DNA of 64,000 nt from Clostridium sp. AF27-2AA. Its GTDB lineage: Bacteria; Bacillota; Clostridia; Lachnospirales; Lachnospiraceae. The position numbers and the translations under genes were made by a program. The stretch is taken from assembly GCF_003478505.1 (NCBI RefSeq), contig NZ_QUFI01000010.1, positions 51,689 to 115,688 of the forward strand. The letters are read 5' to 3'. This document shows, piece by piece, positions 53,384-64,000 of the stretch; the first letter of the stretch is position 1; every line of letters starts with the position of its first letter. Under the pieces are notes generated by a model, which was not told where the DNA came from, made no database searches, and saw only the letters and a list, made by a program, of their open reading frames with translations.

Positions 53384-54763
53384 ATGTTAGAAACACTGAA
53401 AGAAAAATGGAATGAAATACTAAAATATTTAAAAGAAGAATACGACATCTCTGATGTCTCCTTTGACACCTGGCTTCTTCCGCTGGAGGTCTATGCTCTG
53501 GAGCAGCCGGGAAATATCGTAAAGATTATCGTTCCGGATGCCAATTTTCTCGGATATATTAAGAAGAAATACAGCACCATGCTGATGGTATCCATCGCAG
53601 AGGTCACCGGCATCAAGTGTGATTCCGTTCAGTTCCTTGTGGAGGAAGACATTGTTCCGGAACCTGCTGCCTCAAACCAGCTCATCCAGAACAACACGAA
53701 TACGGTCAGTCCGGCTACCCTGCAGAATGCCAACTTAAACCCGAAGTACACCTTCGATACCTTTGTAGTCGGTGCCAATAACAATCTGGCCCACGCCGCA
53801 TCCCTGGCTGTTGCCGAATCTCCGGGTGAGATTTACAACCCGCTTTTTATTTACGGAGGCGTAGGTCTGGGCAAGACGCACCTGATGCACTCCATCGCAA
53901 ACTTCATCTTAAAGAACAACCCGAAGGCCAAGATTCTTTATGTGACCTCCGAGAAATTTACCAATGAGCTGATCGATGCGATCCGTAATAAAAACAACAT
54001 TTCCACCACGGAATTCCGCGAAAAATACCGCAACAACGATGTGCTTTTAATCGATGATATCCAGTTCATCATCGGCAAGGAAAGTACCCAGGAAGAATTT
54101 TTCCATACGTTCAATGCGCTTCACGAAGCCAAAAAGCAGATCATCATTTCATCCGATAAACCGCCAAAAGAGATTGAAACCCTGGAAGAACGGCTGCGTT
54201 CCCGTTTCGAATGGGGTCTGACCGTAGACATCCAGTCTCCGGACTATGAAACCCGAATGGCAATCCTCCGCAAGAAAGAGGAAATGGAAGGTTACAATAT
54301 AGATAATGAAGTAATCAAGTACATTGCCACCAACATCAAGTCCAATATTCGTGAGCTGGAAGGCGCACTCACCAAGATCGTTGCCCTTTCCAAGCTGGAG
54401 AAAAACCGTGAGATCGACATTGAACTGGCTGAAAAAGCACTGAAAGACATCATTGCGCCGGGCGACAAGCAGGAAGTAACCCCGGAATTCATCATCCAGA
54501 TCGTTGCCGATCATTTTAACCTTACCCCGCTTGACATCATGTCCGCAAAGCGCAGCAAGGAAATTGTTTATCCACGCCAGATTGTCATGTATCTGTGCCG
54601 CACCATGACCGAAACCGGCCTGCAGAATATCGGCAAGGCACTGGGTGGCCGCGACCACACTACCATCCTGCATGGTATCAAGACCATCAGCGCAGACCTG
54701 GAGAAGAATCCGTCCCTCCAGAACACCATTGACATTCTGAAGAAAAAGATCAGTCCGCAGTAG
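53384..54763 (+). CDS. dnaA: Chromosomal replication initiator DnaA
   Basis: 459 residues. Domain I (about 1-85) is followed by a short linker. The AAA+ domain has GGVGLGKTHL and LLIDDIQFI, and the C-terminal DNA-binding domain contains GGRDHTTILHG. It opens oriC by binding the DnaA boxes on both sides of the gene. Confidence 0.98.
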   Translation: MLETLKEKWNEILKYLKEEYDISDVSFDTWLLPLEVYALEQPGNIVKIIVPDANFLGYIKKKYSTMLMVSIAEVTGIKCDSVQFLVEEDIVPEPAASNQLIQNNTNTVSPATLQNANLNPKYTFDTFVVGANNNLAHAASLAVAESPGEIYNPLFIYGGVGLGKTHLMHSIANFILKNNPKAKILYVTSEKFTNELIDAIRNKNNISTTEFREKYRNNDVLLIDDIQFIIGKESTQEEFFHTFNALHEAKKQIIISSDKPPKEIETLEERLRSRFEWGLTVDIQSPDYETRMAILRKKEEMEGYNIDNEVIKYIATNIKSNIRELEGALTKIVALSKLEKNREIDIELAEKALKDIIAPGDKQEVTPEFIIQIVADHFNLTPLDIMSAKRSKEIVYPRQIVMYLCRTMTETGLQNIGKALGGRDHTTILHGIKTISADLEKNPSLQNTIDILKKKISPQ

Positions 54764-54804
54764 TATTTAGTTGACATAAAACATGGAGCCGCCTGCTTTC
54801 CCAC

Positions 54805-54960
54805 TTATTCACATTTTTCTGTGGAAAAGCAGTGGATTGCATGTGGGCAGCCTGTGAATGATTTTCAGGACAAATTTCCTCATTTTTTCACATGTGGATA
54901 ACCTCCAGATATTCCAAATCATTCAGGAGAGTTTTCAACATCCTTATTCACGCCCGGAAA
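54805..54960. other. oriC, right part: DnaA-box cluster and AT-rich region between dnaA and dnaN
   Basis: TTATTCACA (54805-54813), TGTGGAAAA (54820-54828), TGTGGATAA (54893-54901) and a TTATTCACG near 54944 lie in a 321-bp gap with AT-rich stretches (for example 54965-54976 and 55025-55050). Together with the left cluster this gives a bipartite origin, as in Bacillus. Confidence 0.8.
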
Positions 54961-55084
54961 TCCTTTTATTTTATGGGCTGAACAGACTTTTACACAAATC
55001 CACATCCCCTACTACGATTACGACGGAATTTTATTTTATATATCTTTAAAAAGACTCTGAACCGACAGAAAGGAAGTTATCAAC

Positions 55085-56200
55085 ATGAAGCTCGAATTCA
55101 AGAAAGACGCTCTCTTAAATGGAATCAACATTGTATCTAAGGCGATTCCGTCCAGAACAACCATGTCGATCCTCGAATGCATTCTCATTGATGCCGATGC
55201 CAGCGAGATCAAGCTGACTGGAAATGATATGGAGCTGGGAATTGAGACAAAAGTAGAAGGTTCCATTCTGGAACGCGGTAAAATTGCACTGGAAGCAAAG
55301 CTTTTTTACGAAATTATCAGAAAATTACCGGATGGCGAGACCCCGGTTGTCATTACTTCAGACAATCGTTTTAATACCATCATTGAATGTGAGAATGCAG
55401 TATTCAATATTCAGGGCCGTGACGGCGAGGAATTTTCCTATCTTCCGTATATTGAACGTGACCAGCACATCAGTCTGACCCAGTTTACCTTAAAAGAGGC
55501 GATCCGTCAGACCATTTTTTCCATTTCCCCGAATGACAGCAATAAGATGATGGCAGGCGAACTTCTGGAAGTAAAAGATGATTTTCTCAAGGTGGTTTCC
55601 CTGGACGGACACCGGATCTCCATCCGCAACATTCAGTTAAAGGAACATTATGATAACCATAAGGTTATAGTACCAGGCAAAACTCTCTCCGAGATCAGCA
55701 AGATCCTGACCGGTGACAATGAGAAGGAAGTTCTTATTTATTTCAGCAAAAATCACATTTTATTTGAATTCGATGATACGGTTGTGGTTTCCCGCCTGAT
55801 CGATGGGGAGTATTTCAAGATTGACCACATGCTTTCCAGTGACTATGAGACCCGCGTGAAGTTAAATAAGCGTGATTTCATGGATAACATTGATCGTGCC
55901 ATGATCCTGATTCGTGACAGTGACAGAAAGCCTATCATCATGAATGTGGAAGATAACAATGTGAACATGAAGGTAAAGTCTGCGTTTGGTTCCATGAATG
56001 CCAATGTACCGGCCCATAAATCCGGCAAGGACATCATGATTGCGTTCAATCCGAAATTTTTGCTGGATGCGCTGCGTGTCATTGATGATGAGGACGTGGA
56101 GCTTTACATGATGAATCCGAAATCCCCGTGCTTCATCAAGGATGAAGAAGGAACCTACATCTATCTGATTCTGCCTGTAAACTTTATCAACGAAGCATAA
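55085..56200 (+). CDS. dnaN: DNA polymerase III beta sliding clamp
   Basis: 371 residues across three clamp domains, with the N-terminal KDALLNGINIVSKAIPSRTT and the C-terminal YLILPVNF(I). AAAGGAAGTTATCAAC precedes the ATG. Confidence 0.97.
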   Translation: MKLEFKKDALLNGINIVSKAIPSRTTMSILECILIDADASEIKLTGNDMELGIETKVEGSILERGKIALEAKLFYEIIRKLPDGETPVVITSDNRFNTIIECENAVFNIQGRDGEEFSYLPYIERDQHISLTQFTLKEAIRQTIFSISPNDSNKMMAGELLEVKDDFLKVVSLDGHRISIRNIQLKEHYDNHKVIVPGKTLSEISKILTGDNEKEVLIYFSKNHILFEFDDTVVVSRLIDGEYFKIDHMLSSDYETRVKLNKRDFMDNIDRAMILIRDSDRKPIIMNVEDNNVNMKVKSAFGSMNANVPAHKSGKDIMIAFNPKFLLDALRVIDDEDVELYMMNPKSPCFIKDEEGTYIYLILPVNFINEA

Positions 56201-56223
56201 TACGGCGTTTAGAAAGGAAAATT

Positions 56224-56433
56224 ATGGAAACCATTAAATTAAGAGACGAATATATCAAGCTGGGCCAGGCTTTAAAGGCAGCCGGTTTATGCGAATCCGG
56301 TGTCGATGCCAAGTATGCCATTGAGGACGGCCTGGTAAAGGTAAACGGAAACGTAGAGTATCAGCGCGGCAAAAAGCTCCGCGACGGAGATGAAGTAACC
56401 TTTCAGGGAGAAACCATCCGGATTACATTATGA
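56224..56433 (+). CDS. rlbA: S4-domain RNA-binding protein (YaaA/RlbA)
   Basis: 69 residues, a single S4 fold: IKLGQALKAAGLCESGVDAK and GLVKVNGNVEYQRGKKLRDG. It is always found between dnaN and recF in this group; its role probably concerns the ribosome. It overlaps recF by 4 bp (ATGA). Confidence 0.92.
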   Translation: METIKLRDEYIKLGQALKAAGLCESGVDAKYAIEDGLVKVNGNVEYQRGKKLRDGDEVTFQGETIRITL

Positions 56434-57515
56434 TCATAGAGTCCATTGAGCTTCAGAATTACCGGAATTACGACCAATTACATATGGAATTTTCTCCGGG
56501 CACCAATATCCTTTACGGGAACAATGCCCAGGGAAAGACGAACATCCTGGAGGCAGTCTATGTCTGCTGCACGACCAAGTCCCACCGCGGCAGCAAAGAC
56601 CGGGAGATGATCCGTTTTCAGAACGACGAATCCCACATCAAGCTGACGGTGCGAAAACGCGATGTTCCCTACCGCATCGACATGCATTTAAAGAAAAACA
56701 AAGCCAAGGGCGTTGCCATCAATGGCATTCCCATCCGCAGGGCCAGTGAGCTGTTTGGCATTGTGAATGTAGTGTTCTTTTCGCCGGAGGATTTAAACCT
56801 GATTAAAAATGGTCCGGCGGAACGGCGCAAATTCATTGATCTGGAACTGTGTCAGTTAAATAAGCTTTACGTTCACTCGCTGGTGTCTTACAACCGGGTC
56901 CTGCTGCAGCGTAACAAGCTGCTTAAAGAGCTCTTCTTCCATCCGGAATACGAGGAAACACTGGATGTGTGGGATATGCAGCTGGTACAGTACGGGAAAG
57001 AAGTCATCCGGTTCCGGGAGGAATTTATCGGACAGCTCAATGAGATCATCTGCGAGATCCACCGGAAGTTGTCCGGCGGTAAAGAAACCTTAAAGATTGT
57101 ATACGATCCAAATTCCGGCGCAGAAGAACTGGAGGCAGGACTTGCGAGAAGCCGCAGCCAGGATGTGAAACAGAAAACGACGCTTGTGGGCCCGCACCGG
57201 GATGACATTGGATTTTATATCGATGACATTGATATCCGGAAATTTGGTTCCCAGGGGCAGCAGCGTACCGCGGCGCTTTCCTTAAAGCTTGCGGAGATTG
57301 AGCTGGTAAAGAAACTGGTGCGTGATTATCCCATCCTGCTTTTGGATGATGTGCTCTCAGAGCTGGACGGGGAACGGCAGAACCATCTGTTATCTGCCAT
57401 CGACCACATCCAGACCATGATCACCTGTACAGGACTGGAAGATTTTGTAAACAACCGTTTTCAGATGGATAAGCTGTTCCGCGTTGTGAACGGAACGGTG
57501 ACCAGCGAAAACTGA
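56430..57515 (+). CDS. recF: DNA repair/replication protein RecF
   Basis: 361 residues with SMC-like Walker A GNNAQGKTN (32-40), the signature GSQGQQRTAALSLKLAE, and Walker B PILLLDDVLSELD. It helps load RecA at single-strand gaps. No remB/DUF370 gene follows, unlike the order in Bacillus. Confidence 0.96.
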   Translation: MIIESIELQNYRNYDQLHMEFSPGTNILYGNNAQGKTNILEAVYVCCTTKSHRGSKDREMIRFQNDESHIKLTVRKRDVPYRIDMHLKKNKAKGVAINGIPIRRASELFGIVNVVFFSPEDLNLIKNGPAERRKFIDLELCQLNKLYVHSLVSYNRVLLQRNKLLKELFFHPEYEETLDVWDMQLVQYGKEVIRFREEFIGQLNEIICEIHRKLSGGKETLKIVYDPNSGAEELEAGLARSRSQDVKQKTTLVGPHRDDIGFYIDDIDIRKFGSQGQQRTAALSLKLAEIELVKKLVRDYPILLLDDVLSELDGERQNHLLSAIDHIQTMITCTGLEDFVNNRFQMDKLFRVVNGTVTSEN

Positions 57516-57536
57516 CGATATACTTTTATTTTTTGA

Positions 57537-59465
<1,929 letters not shown>

Positions 59466-59488
59466 TGCAGCATGATGAAATGCGGCAG

Positions 59489-59512
59489 GAAAGCGTGACA
59501 GCGTACGCTTTC
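59489..59512 (+). other. Hairpin between gyrB and gyrA
   Basis: GAAAGCGT and ACGCTTTC pair around 8 bases in the 76-bp gap; no T-run follows. It may tune gyrA expression relative to gyrB. Confidence 0.4.
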
Positions 59513-59541
59513 TGATGGAATGAGACAACAAGGAGAACAAT

Positions 59542-62058
59542 ATGGAACCAAATATTTTTGATAAAGTTCATGATATAGACTTAAAATCCACCATGGAGAA
59601 GTCTTATATCGATTATGCCATGAGCGTTATCGCTGCACGGGCCCTGCCGGATGTGCGGGACGGTTTAAAGCCGGTTCAGCGCCGTGTACTTTACTCAATG
59701 ATCGAGTTGAACAACGGGCCGGATAAGCCACACAGAAAATGCGCGCGTATCGTCGGCGATACCATGGGTAAATATCACCCGCACGGTGACAGCTCTATCT
59801 ATGGAGCTCTTGTAAATATGGCGCAGGAGTGGTCTACCCGTTACCCGCTGGTAGATGGTCATGGAAACTTTGGTTCCGTGGACGGTGACGGCGCTGCAGC
59901 CATGCGATATACTGAGGCACGTTTAAGCAAGATTTCCATGGAGATGCTGGCTGATATCGGAAAAGATACCGTAGATTTTGTACCAAACTTTGATGAGACT
60001 GAGAAAGAGCCGGTTGTTCTTCCGTCCAGATATCCGAATCTTCTGGTAAACGGTACCACCGGTATTGCAGTCGGCATGGCCACCAATATTCCGCCGCACA
60101 ATCTGCGGGAGGTGATTAGCGCTGTAGTCAGGCTGATCGATAACCGCATTAAGGAAGACCGTGATACCACTCTGGAAGAGATTCTGGAAATCGTAAAAGG
60201 ACCGGATTTCCCGACAGGCGCTACCATTCTTGGTAAAGCCGGTATTGAGGAAGCATACCGCACCGGCCGCGGCAAGATCCGTGTACGTGCAGTATCTGAC
60301 ATTGAGACCCTGCCAAATGGCAAGAGCCGCATTGTGGTAACAGAGCTTCCGTATCTGGTAAATAAAGCAAGGCTGATCGAGAAAATCGCAGAGCTGGTAA
60401 AAGAGAAACGTGTGGACGGAATCACCGATCTGCGTGATGAGTCTGACCGCCAGGGTATGCGCATTGTCATTGAGCTGCGCCGTGACGTGAATGCCAATGT
60501 CATCTTAAACCAGTTATTAAAGCACACCCAGCTTCAGGACACCTTTGGTGTTATCATGCTGGCACTGGTGAATAATGAGCCGAAGGTCTTAAATCTTCTG
60601 GAGATGCTCAATTACTACTTAAAGCATCAGGAAGATGTAGTGACCCGCCGGACCAAATACGATTTAAATAAGGCAGAGGAGCGTGCCCATATCTTACAGG
60701 GCTTGCTGATCGCGTTAGACCATATTGATGAGGTTATCCGCATCATCCGCGGTTCCGAGAACGTCCAGATTGCAAAGCAGCAGTTGATGGAGCGATTCGG
60801 CTTAAGCGATGTCCAGTCCCAGGCTATCGTAGACATGCGTCTGCGTGCTCTGACCGGTCTGGAGCGCGAGAAGCTGGAAAATGAATACAAAGAGTTAATG
60901 GCGAAGATCGAGGAGTTAAAAGCCATCCTTGCAGATGAGAAAAAGCTGCTTGGTGTGATCCGTGAAGAGATCCTTGTTATTTCTGATAAGTACGGTGATG
61001 ACCGTAAGACTGCTATTGGTTTCGATGAGTTTGATATGTCCATGGAGGATCTGATCCCGAATGAGAATACCATTGTGGCTATGACCAAGCTTGGTTACAT
61101 CAAGCGCATGAGCGTGGATAACTTCAAGAACCAGAACCGCGGTGGCAAGGGCATCAAGGGCATGCAGACCATTGATGAGGATTACATTGAGGATCTGCTG
61201 TTAACCAAGACCCATAACTACATCATGTTCTTTACCAACAAGGGCCGTGTCTACCGTCTGAAGGCATACGCAATCCCGGAGGGCAGCCGTACGGCGCGCG
61301 GAACGGCCATCATCAATCTTCTGCAGCTTCAGCCGGAGGAGAAGATTACAGCCGTGATCCCGGTGAAGGAATATCATGAGACGGATTATCTGTTTATGGC
61401 TACCCGCGGCGGCATGGTCAAGAAGACTCCGGTGAAGGAGTATGAGAACGTCCGCAAGAATGGACTGCAGGCCATTGTTCTGAAGGAAAATGATGAGCTG
61501 ATCGAGGTAAAGGCAACGGATAACACCAAAGATATCTTCCTGGTAACGAAGAAAGGCCAGTGCATCCGGTTCCATGAGACCGATGTACGTGTGACTGGCC
61601 GTGTATCCATGGGTGTGATTGGCATGAAGTTAAATGATGGCGATGAGGTTGTCGGCATGCAGATGGATACCCAGGGCGAAAAGCTTTTGATTGTATCGGA
61701 AAATGGCATGGGCAAGCGCACCCCGATTGAGGAGTTTACGGCCCAGAACCGTGGTGGTAAGGGTGTTCTCTGCTATAAGATCACCGAGAAGACCGGTGAT
61801 ATCGTAGGAGCAAAGCTGGTACACGATGATCATGACATCATGATGATTACCAATGAAGGCGTTGTGATCCGTATTTCCGTGGAAGATATTTCTGTGATCG
61901 GAAGAAATACCTCCGGTGTGAAGCTGATGAACATTGATCCGGATTCCAATATCCGCGTAGCAAGCATTGCAAAGGTACGCGATGACGGAGAAAAGTCCGA
62001 GGGAGACGGCATTGAAGAGTTGGAGCTTTCTGAGGAGCATCCGGAAGAAAAAAAGTAA
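59542..62058 (+). CDS. gyrA: DNA gyrase subunit A
   Basis: 838 residues with catalytic Tyr123 in [10 protein letters not shown] and a C-terminal beta-pinwheel containing the GyrA box QNRGGKG (two copies of the NRGGKG type). The quinolone-determining segment [12 protein letters not shown] has Ser84 (E. coli Ser83) and Gly88 at the E. coli Asp87 position. CAAGGAGAACAAT precedes the ATG. Confidence 0.98.
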   Translation: MEPNIFDKVHDIDLKSTMEKSYIDYAMSVIAARALPDVRDGLKPVQRRVLYSMIELNNGPDKPHRKCARIVGDTMGKYHPHGDSSIYGALVNMAQEWSTRYPLVDGHGNFGSVDGDGAAAMRYTEARLSKISMEMLADIGKDTVDFVPNFDETEKEPVVLPSRYPNLLVNGTTGIAVGMATNIPPHNLREVISAVVRLIDNRIKEDRDTTLEEILEIVKGPDFPTGATILGKAGIEEAYRTGRGKIRVRAVSDIETLPNGKSRIVVTELPYLVNKARLIEKIAELVKEKRVDGITDLRDESDRQGMRIVIELRRDVNANVILNQLLKHTQLQDTFGVIMLALVNNEPKVLNLLEMLNYYLKHQEDVVTRRTKYDLNKAEERAHILQGLLIALDHIDEVIRIIRGSENVQIAKQQLMERFGLSDVQSQAIVDMRLRALTGLEREKLENEYKELMAKIEELKAILADEKKLLGVIREEILVISDKYGDDRKTAIGFDEFDMSMEDLIPNENTIVAMTKLGYIKRMSVDNFKNQNRGGKGIKGMQTIDEDYIEDLLLTKTHNYIMFFTNKGRVYRLKAYAIPEGSRTARGTAIINLLQLQPEEKITAVIPVKEYHETDYLFMATRGGMVKKTPVKEYENVRKNGLQAIVLKENDELIEVKATDNTKDIFLVTKKGQCIRFHETDVRVTGRVSMGVIGMKLNDGDEVVGMQMDTQGEKLLIVSENGMGKRTPIEEFTAQNRGGKGVLCYKITEKTGDIVGAKLVHDDHDIMMITNEGVVIRISVEDISVIGRNTSGVKLMNIDPDSNIRVASIAKVRDDGEKSEGDGIEELELSEEHPEEKK

Positions 62059-62088
62059 CAAAATGAGCAGTGATTCATAAAGAAAACG

Positions 62089-62137
62089 AAGAGGATATAC
62101 TGCCAGTGGTTTTAGGCGGCTGGCAGCATGTCCTCTT
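62089..62137 (+). terminator. Terminator after gyrA
   Basis: AGAGGA and CTGCCAG pair with CTGGCAG and TCCTCT in a long two-part stem, followed by TTTCTGCGTTATTT. It probably ends the gyrBA transcript before the fumarase remnants. Confidence 0.6.
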
Positions 62138-62191
62138 TCTGCGTTATTTAGAAAAAAAGAAAAGCCGGCGAAAAGGAACGGTCAGAAAAAC

Positions 62192-63037
62192 ATGTTGAGA
62201 ACAGTAAATGTAAAAGAAATTACGGCTGCGATTAAGGAAATGTGCATCGAGGCGAATCAGTTTCTTTCAGAAGATATGGCAGCGCGCATGAAGAAAGCGG
62301 TTGACGAAGAGGAAGCTCCTCTTGGAAAACAAATCTTAACCCAGCTTCAGGAGAATCTGAAAATCGCAGGGGAGGATATGATCCCGATCTGTCAGGATAC
62401 CGGTATGGCAGTGGTCTTTATCAAAGTTGGCCAGGAAGTTCATTTTGAGGGCGGCAGCCTGACGGATGCAATCAATTAGGGGGTTCATGATGGTTATGTG
62501 GACGGCTTTTTAAGAAAGTCCGTAGTAAAAGATCCAATCCTCAGGGAAAACACAAAGGATAATACACCGGCTATTATTCATTATGAGATTACAGAGGGAG
62601 ATCAGGTAGATATTACTCTGGCGCCAAAGGGCTTTGGAAGTGAAAATATGAGCGGCGTTTTCATGCTGAAGCCGGCAGACGGCATTGAGGGGGTAAAGAA
62701 TGTCATTCTGACAGCTGTAAAAGACGCTGGACCAAATGCCTGCCCGCCTATGGTAGTGGGTGTCGGTATTGGCGGTACCTTTGAGAAGTGTGCCATCATG
62801 GCAAAGCATGCCCTTACCAGAAACTTAAATGAGCATTCGGATATTCCGTATGTAGCAGATCTGGAAAAAGAAATGCTGGAGTGTATCAATGGCCTTGGAA
62901 TCGGACCGGGCGGACTGGGTGGCCGTGTGACCGCGCTGTCGGTTAACGTGGAGACTTATCCTACCCATATTGCAGGTCTTCCGGTAGCCATCAATATCTG
63001 CTGTCATGTAAACCGTCACGCACACCGTGTATTATAG
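62192..63037 (+). pseudogene. Class I fumarate hydratase alpha subunit, interrupted by an amber codon
   Basis: The full alpha subunit (about 281 codons) can be read in one frame except for TAG at 62477-62479, after SLTDAIN. Related proteins have Glu there (AINEGV), so a single GAG-to-TAG change explains it. Downstream the frame continues intact to the end with GPNACPP, GIGPGGLGG and AGLPVAINICCHVNRHAHR. The Fe-S cysteines (PICQDTG, GPNACPP, NICCH) are split by the stop. Internal restart would give only the second part. The next gene is also broken, so loss of function is more likely than readthrough. The expected reaction was fumarate to malate. Confidence 0.85.
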
Positions 63038-63049
63038 AAGGAGATTCCT

Positions 63050-63588
63050 ATGGATAGAAAAATTCAGGTGCCGATCAGCAAAGAAGACGCAAAAAGTCTG
63101 AGAGCAGGAGACTATGTATATCTGACCGGAACCATTTACACTGCAAGAGATGCTGCTCATAAACGGATGCAGGGCAGCCGCTTCCCATTGAGATGGACCG
63201 CAATGTTATCTATTATATGGGACCGTCTCCGGCAAGAGAGGAAAGACCGATTGGTTCTGCAGGCCCGACCACCGCAAGCCGTATGGATAAATATGCTCCA
63301 AACCTGATTGATCTGGGCCTGGGGGCTATGGTTGGAAAGGGCAAACGCAGCCAGGCAGTGATTGATGCTATAGTGAGAAATGGCTGTGTGTATTTTGATG
63401 CAGTAGGCGGGGCTGGTGCGCTGCTTTCCAAACGCATTCTTTCTTCTGAGGTTGTTGCCTACGATGATCTTGGAACAGAGGCAATCCGCAGGCTTGAGGT
63501 AGAGGATTTTCCGGTCATTGTTGTGATTGATTCTGAGGGCAATAATCTCTATGAAACAGCAATTCAGGAGTATGCGGAAAAAAATTAA
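63050..63588 (+). pseudogene. Class I fumarate hydratase beta subunit, frameshifted
   Basis: The gene starts at 63050 (AAGGAGATTCCT before ATG) with KAGD-type text ([24 protein letters not shown]) and then leaves frame. The continuation, from [18 protein letters not shown] through [20 protein letters not shown] to the stop at 63588, is in another frame. Related proteins have about eight residues between HKRM and PLPF; here only 8 bases lie between them, so a 16-base deletion fits. The frameshifted product would end at 63307. It lies 12 bp after the broken alpha gene. Confidence 0.85.
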
Positions 63589-63596
63589 AAATGTGG

Positions 63597-63625
63597 TTGA
63601 CAAAGTAATGTCTGTACTATATAAT
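63597..63625 (+). promoter_or_regulatory. Promoter of tRNA-Ser
   Basis: TTGACA and TATAAT are spaced exactly 17 bp, a consensus promoter about 60 bp upstream of the tRNA. Confidence 0.85.
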
Positions 63626-63684
63626 AGGCTATGCGTCTGAAAGCGCAAGTGGACAGCGCAAAATCATATGGAATTATGAAATTC

Positions 63685-63772
63685 GGAGAAATACTCAAGA
63701 GGCCGAAGAGGCGCCCCTGCTAAGGGTGTAGGTCGGGCAACCGGCGCGAGGGTTCAAATCCCTCTTTCTCCG
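63685..63772 (+). tRNA. tRNA-Ser (anticodon GCU)
   Basis: 88 nt with acceptor GGAGAAA/TTTCTCC, a long class II variable arm, the T-loop GGTTCAAATCC and the anticodon loop CTGCTAA with GCT at 63719-63721. The 3' CCA is not encoded (CTC follows the discriminator G). It reads AGC and AGU codons. Confidence 0.96.
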
Positions 63773-63838
63773 CTCAATTCCAGATGATTCTTTTTTTCTC
63801 TTTAAGACAAATGTCTGAAAAGAAAAATAAAAAAGTTG

Positions 63839-63961
63839 TTGACAAACGCGTGAATATCTGGTAAGATATAACACGCTGCTGAAAACAGCAAAACGAATCT
63901 GAAAAGATTCAAAAAGAAAATGAAAAAAGCTGTTGACAAAGCGAAAACGATGTGATAAAAT
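63839..63961 (+). promoter_or_regulatory. Tandem strong promoters of the rRNA-operon type
   Basis: P1 is TTGACA (63839-63844), 17 bp, TAAGAT (63862-63867). P2 is TTGACA (63933-63938), 17 bp, TAAAAT (63956-63961). Each is preceded by an AT-rich stretch. No coding start follows before the window ends. Two strong promoters followed by an untranslated leader near oriC suggest a 16S-23S-5S operon just beyond base 64000. Confidence 0.75.
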
Positions 63962-64000
63962 ATTGAACGTTGCCGCTGAGAACAGCAACAACATGAACCT

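Noticed and set aside
62477-62479. Amber codon read as pyrrolysine or by programmed readthrough in fumarase alpha
   Set aside because: No pyrrolysine genes are seen, the site is a normal Glu in relatives, and the neighbouring beta gene is frameshifted too. Simple gene decay is the better explanation.
63695-63994. 99-codon minus-strand frame at the window end
   Set aside because: It covers the tRNA-Ser gene and the rRNA-type promoters on the other strand; its ending is the tRNA read backwards.

Overview
This window is the replication-origin region of a low-GC Gram-positive anaerobe. Gene order and content point to a gut Lachnospiraceae-type Clostridium: rpmH-rnpA-yidD-yidC-jag-mnmE-mnmG-rsmG-parA-parB on the minus strand faces dnaA-dnaN-rlbA-recF-gyrB-gyrA on the plus strand, with DnaA boxes on both sides of dnaA and two perfect parS sites. 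AdhE, several lipoprotein-dependent ABC importers and a TRAP transporter fit a fermentative anaerobe. The genus is inferred, not proven. Nearly all genes left of oriC lie on the minus strand, so they run with replication. The plus-strand exceptions are the left-edge reductase fragment, the regulator-larA unit, and the two small genes at the parS sites.

Region 1 (1-9.4 kb) is a 2-hydroxyacid locus. A TRAP transporter (dctP-dctQ-dctM) and an alpha/beta hydrolase diverge from a regulator that fuses a PucR/CdaR-type DNA-binding half to a second, cytoplasmic copy of the DctP binding domain. A second CdaR-like regulator and a LarA-type nickel-dependent racemase follow, overlapping each other. Two decayed gene remnants lie downstream of the hydrolase.

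Region 2 (9.4-18.6 kb) holds NADP-type glutamate dehydrogenase, two ABC-F ATPases, a FliB-like lysine N-methylase and a polar amino-acid ABC importer.

Region 3 (18.7-24.7 kb) is a cobalamin-riboswitch operon. It encodes a surface lipoprotein form of the cobaltochelatase CbiK, a two-domain lipoprotein of unknown function, and a FecBCD-type importer whose ATPase carries an extra C-terminal domain.

Region 4 (24.7-34.95 kb) is one long unit: livJHMGF, dhaK, dhaL and a tandem fusion of two UroD-family domains. It is followed by a regulator built like a sigma-54 activator that has lost its ATPase motifs. Substrate unknown.

Region 5 (35-40.4 kb) contains a candidate small RNA, a MATE pump with its TetR repressor and tandem operators, and adhE with Rex-like sites in its promoter.

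Region 6 (40.4-53.4 kb) is the conserved left flank of oriC. Within it, three long hairpin elements of about 180-200 bp each sit directly 3' of a gene (VOC gene, rsmG, mnmG) in the same relative orientation. Two of them show compensatory stem changes. A membrane-anchored alpha/beta hydrolase fold that has lost its catalytic triad lies between the two parS sites.

Region 7 (53.4-64 kb) carries dnaA to gyrA, then a two-subunit class I fumarase broken in both genes (amber codon in alpha, frameshift deletion in beta), tRNA-Ser(GCU), and tandem promoters of the kind that drive an rRNA operon lying beyond the window. No CRISPR array, insertion sequence or prophage was seen.
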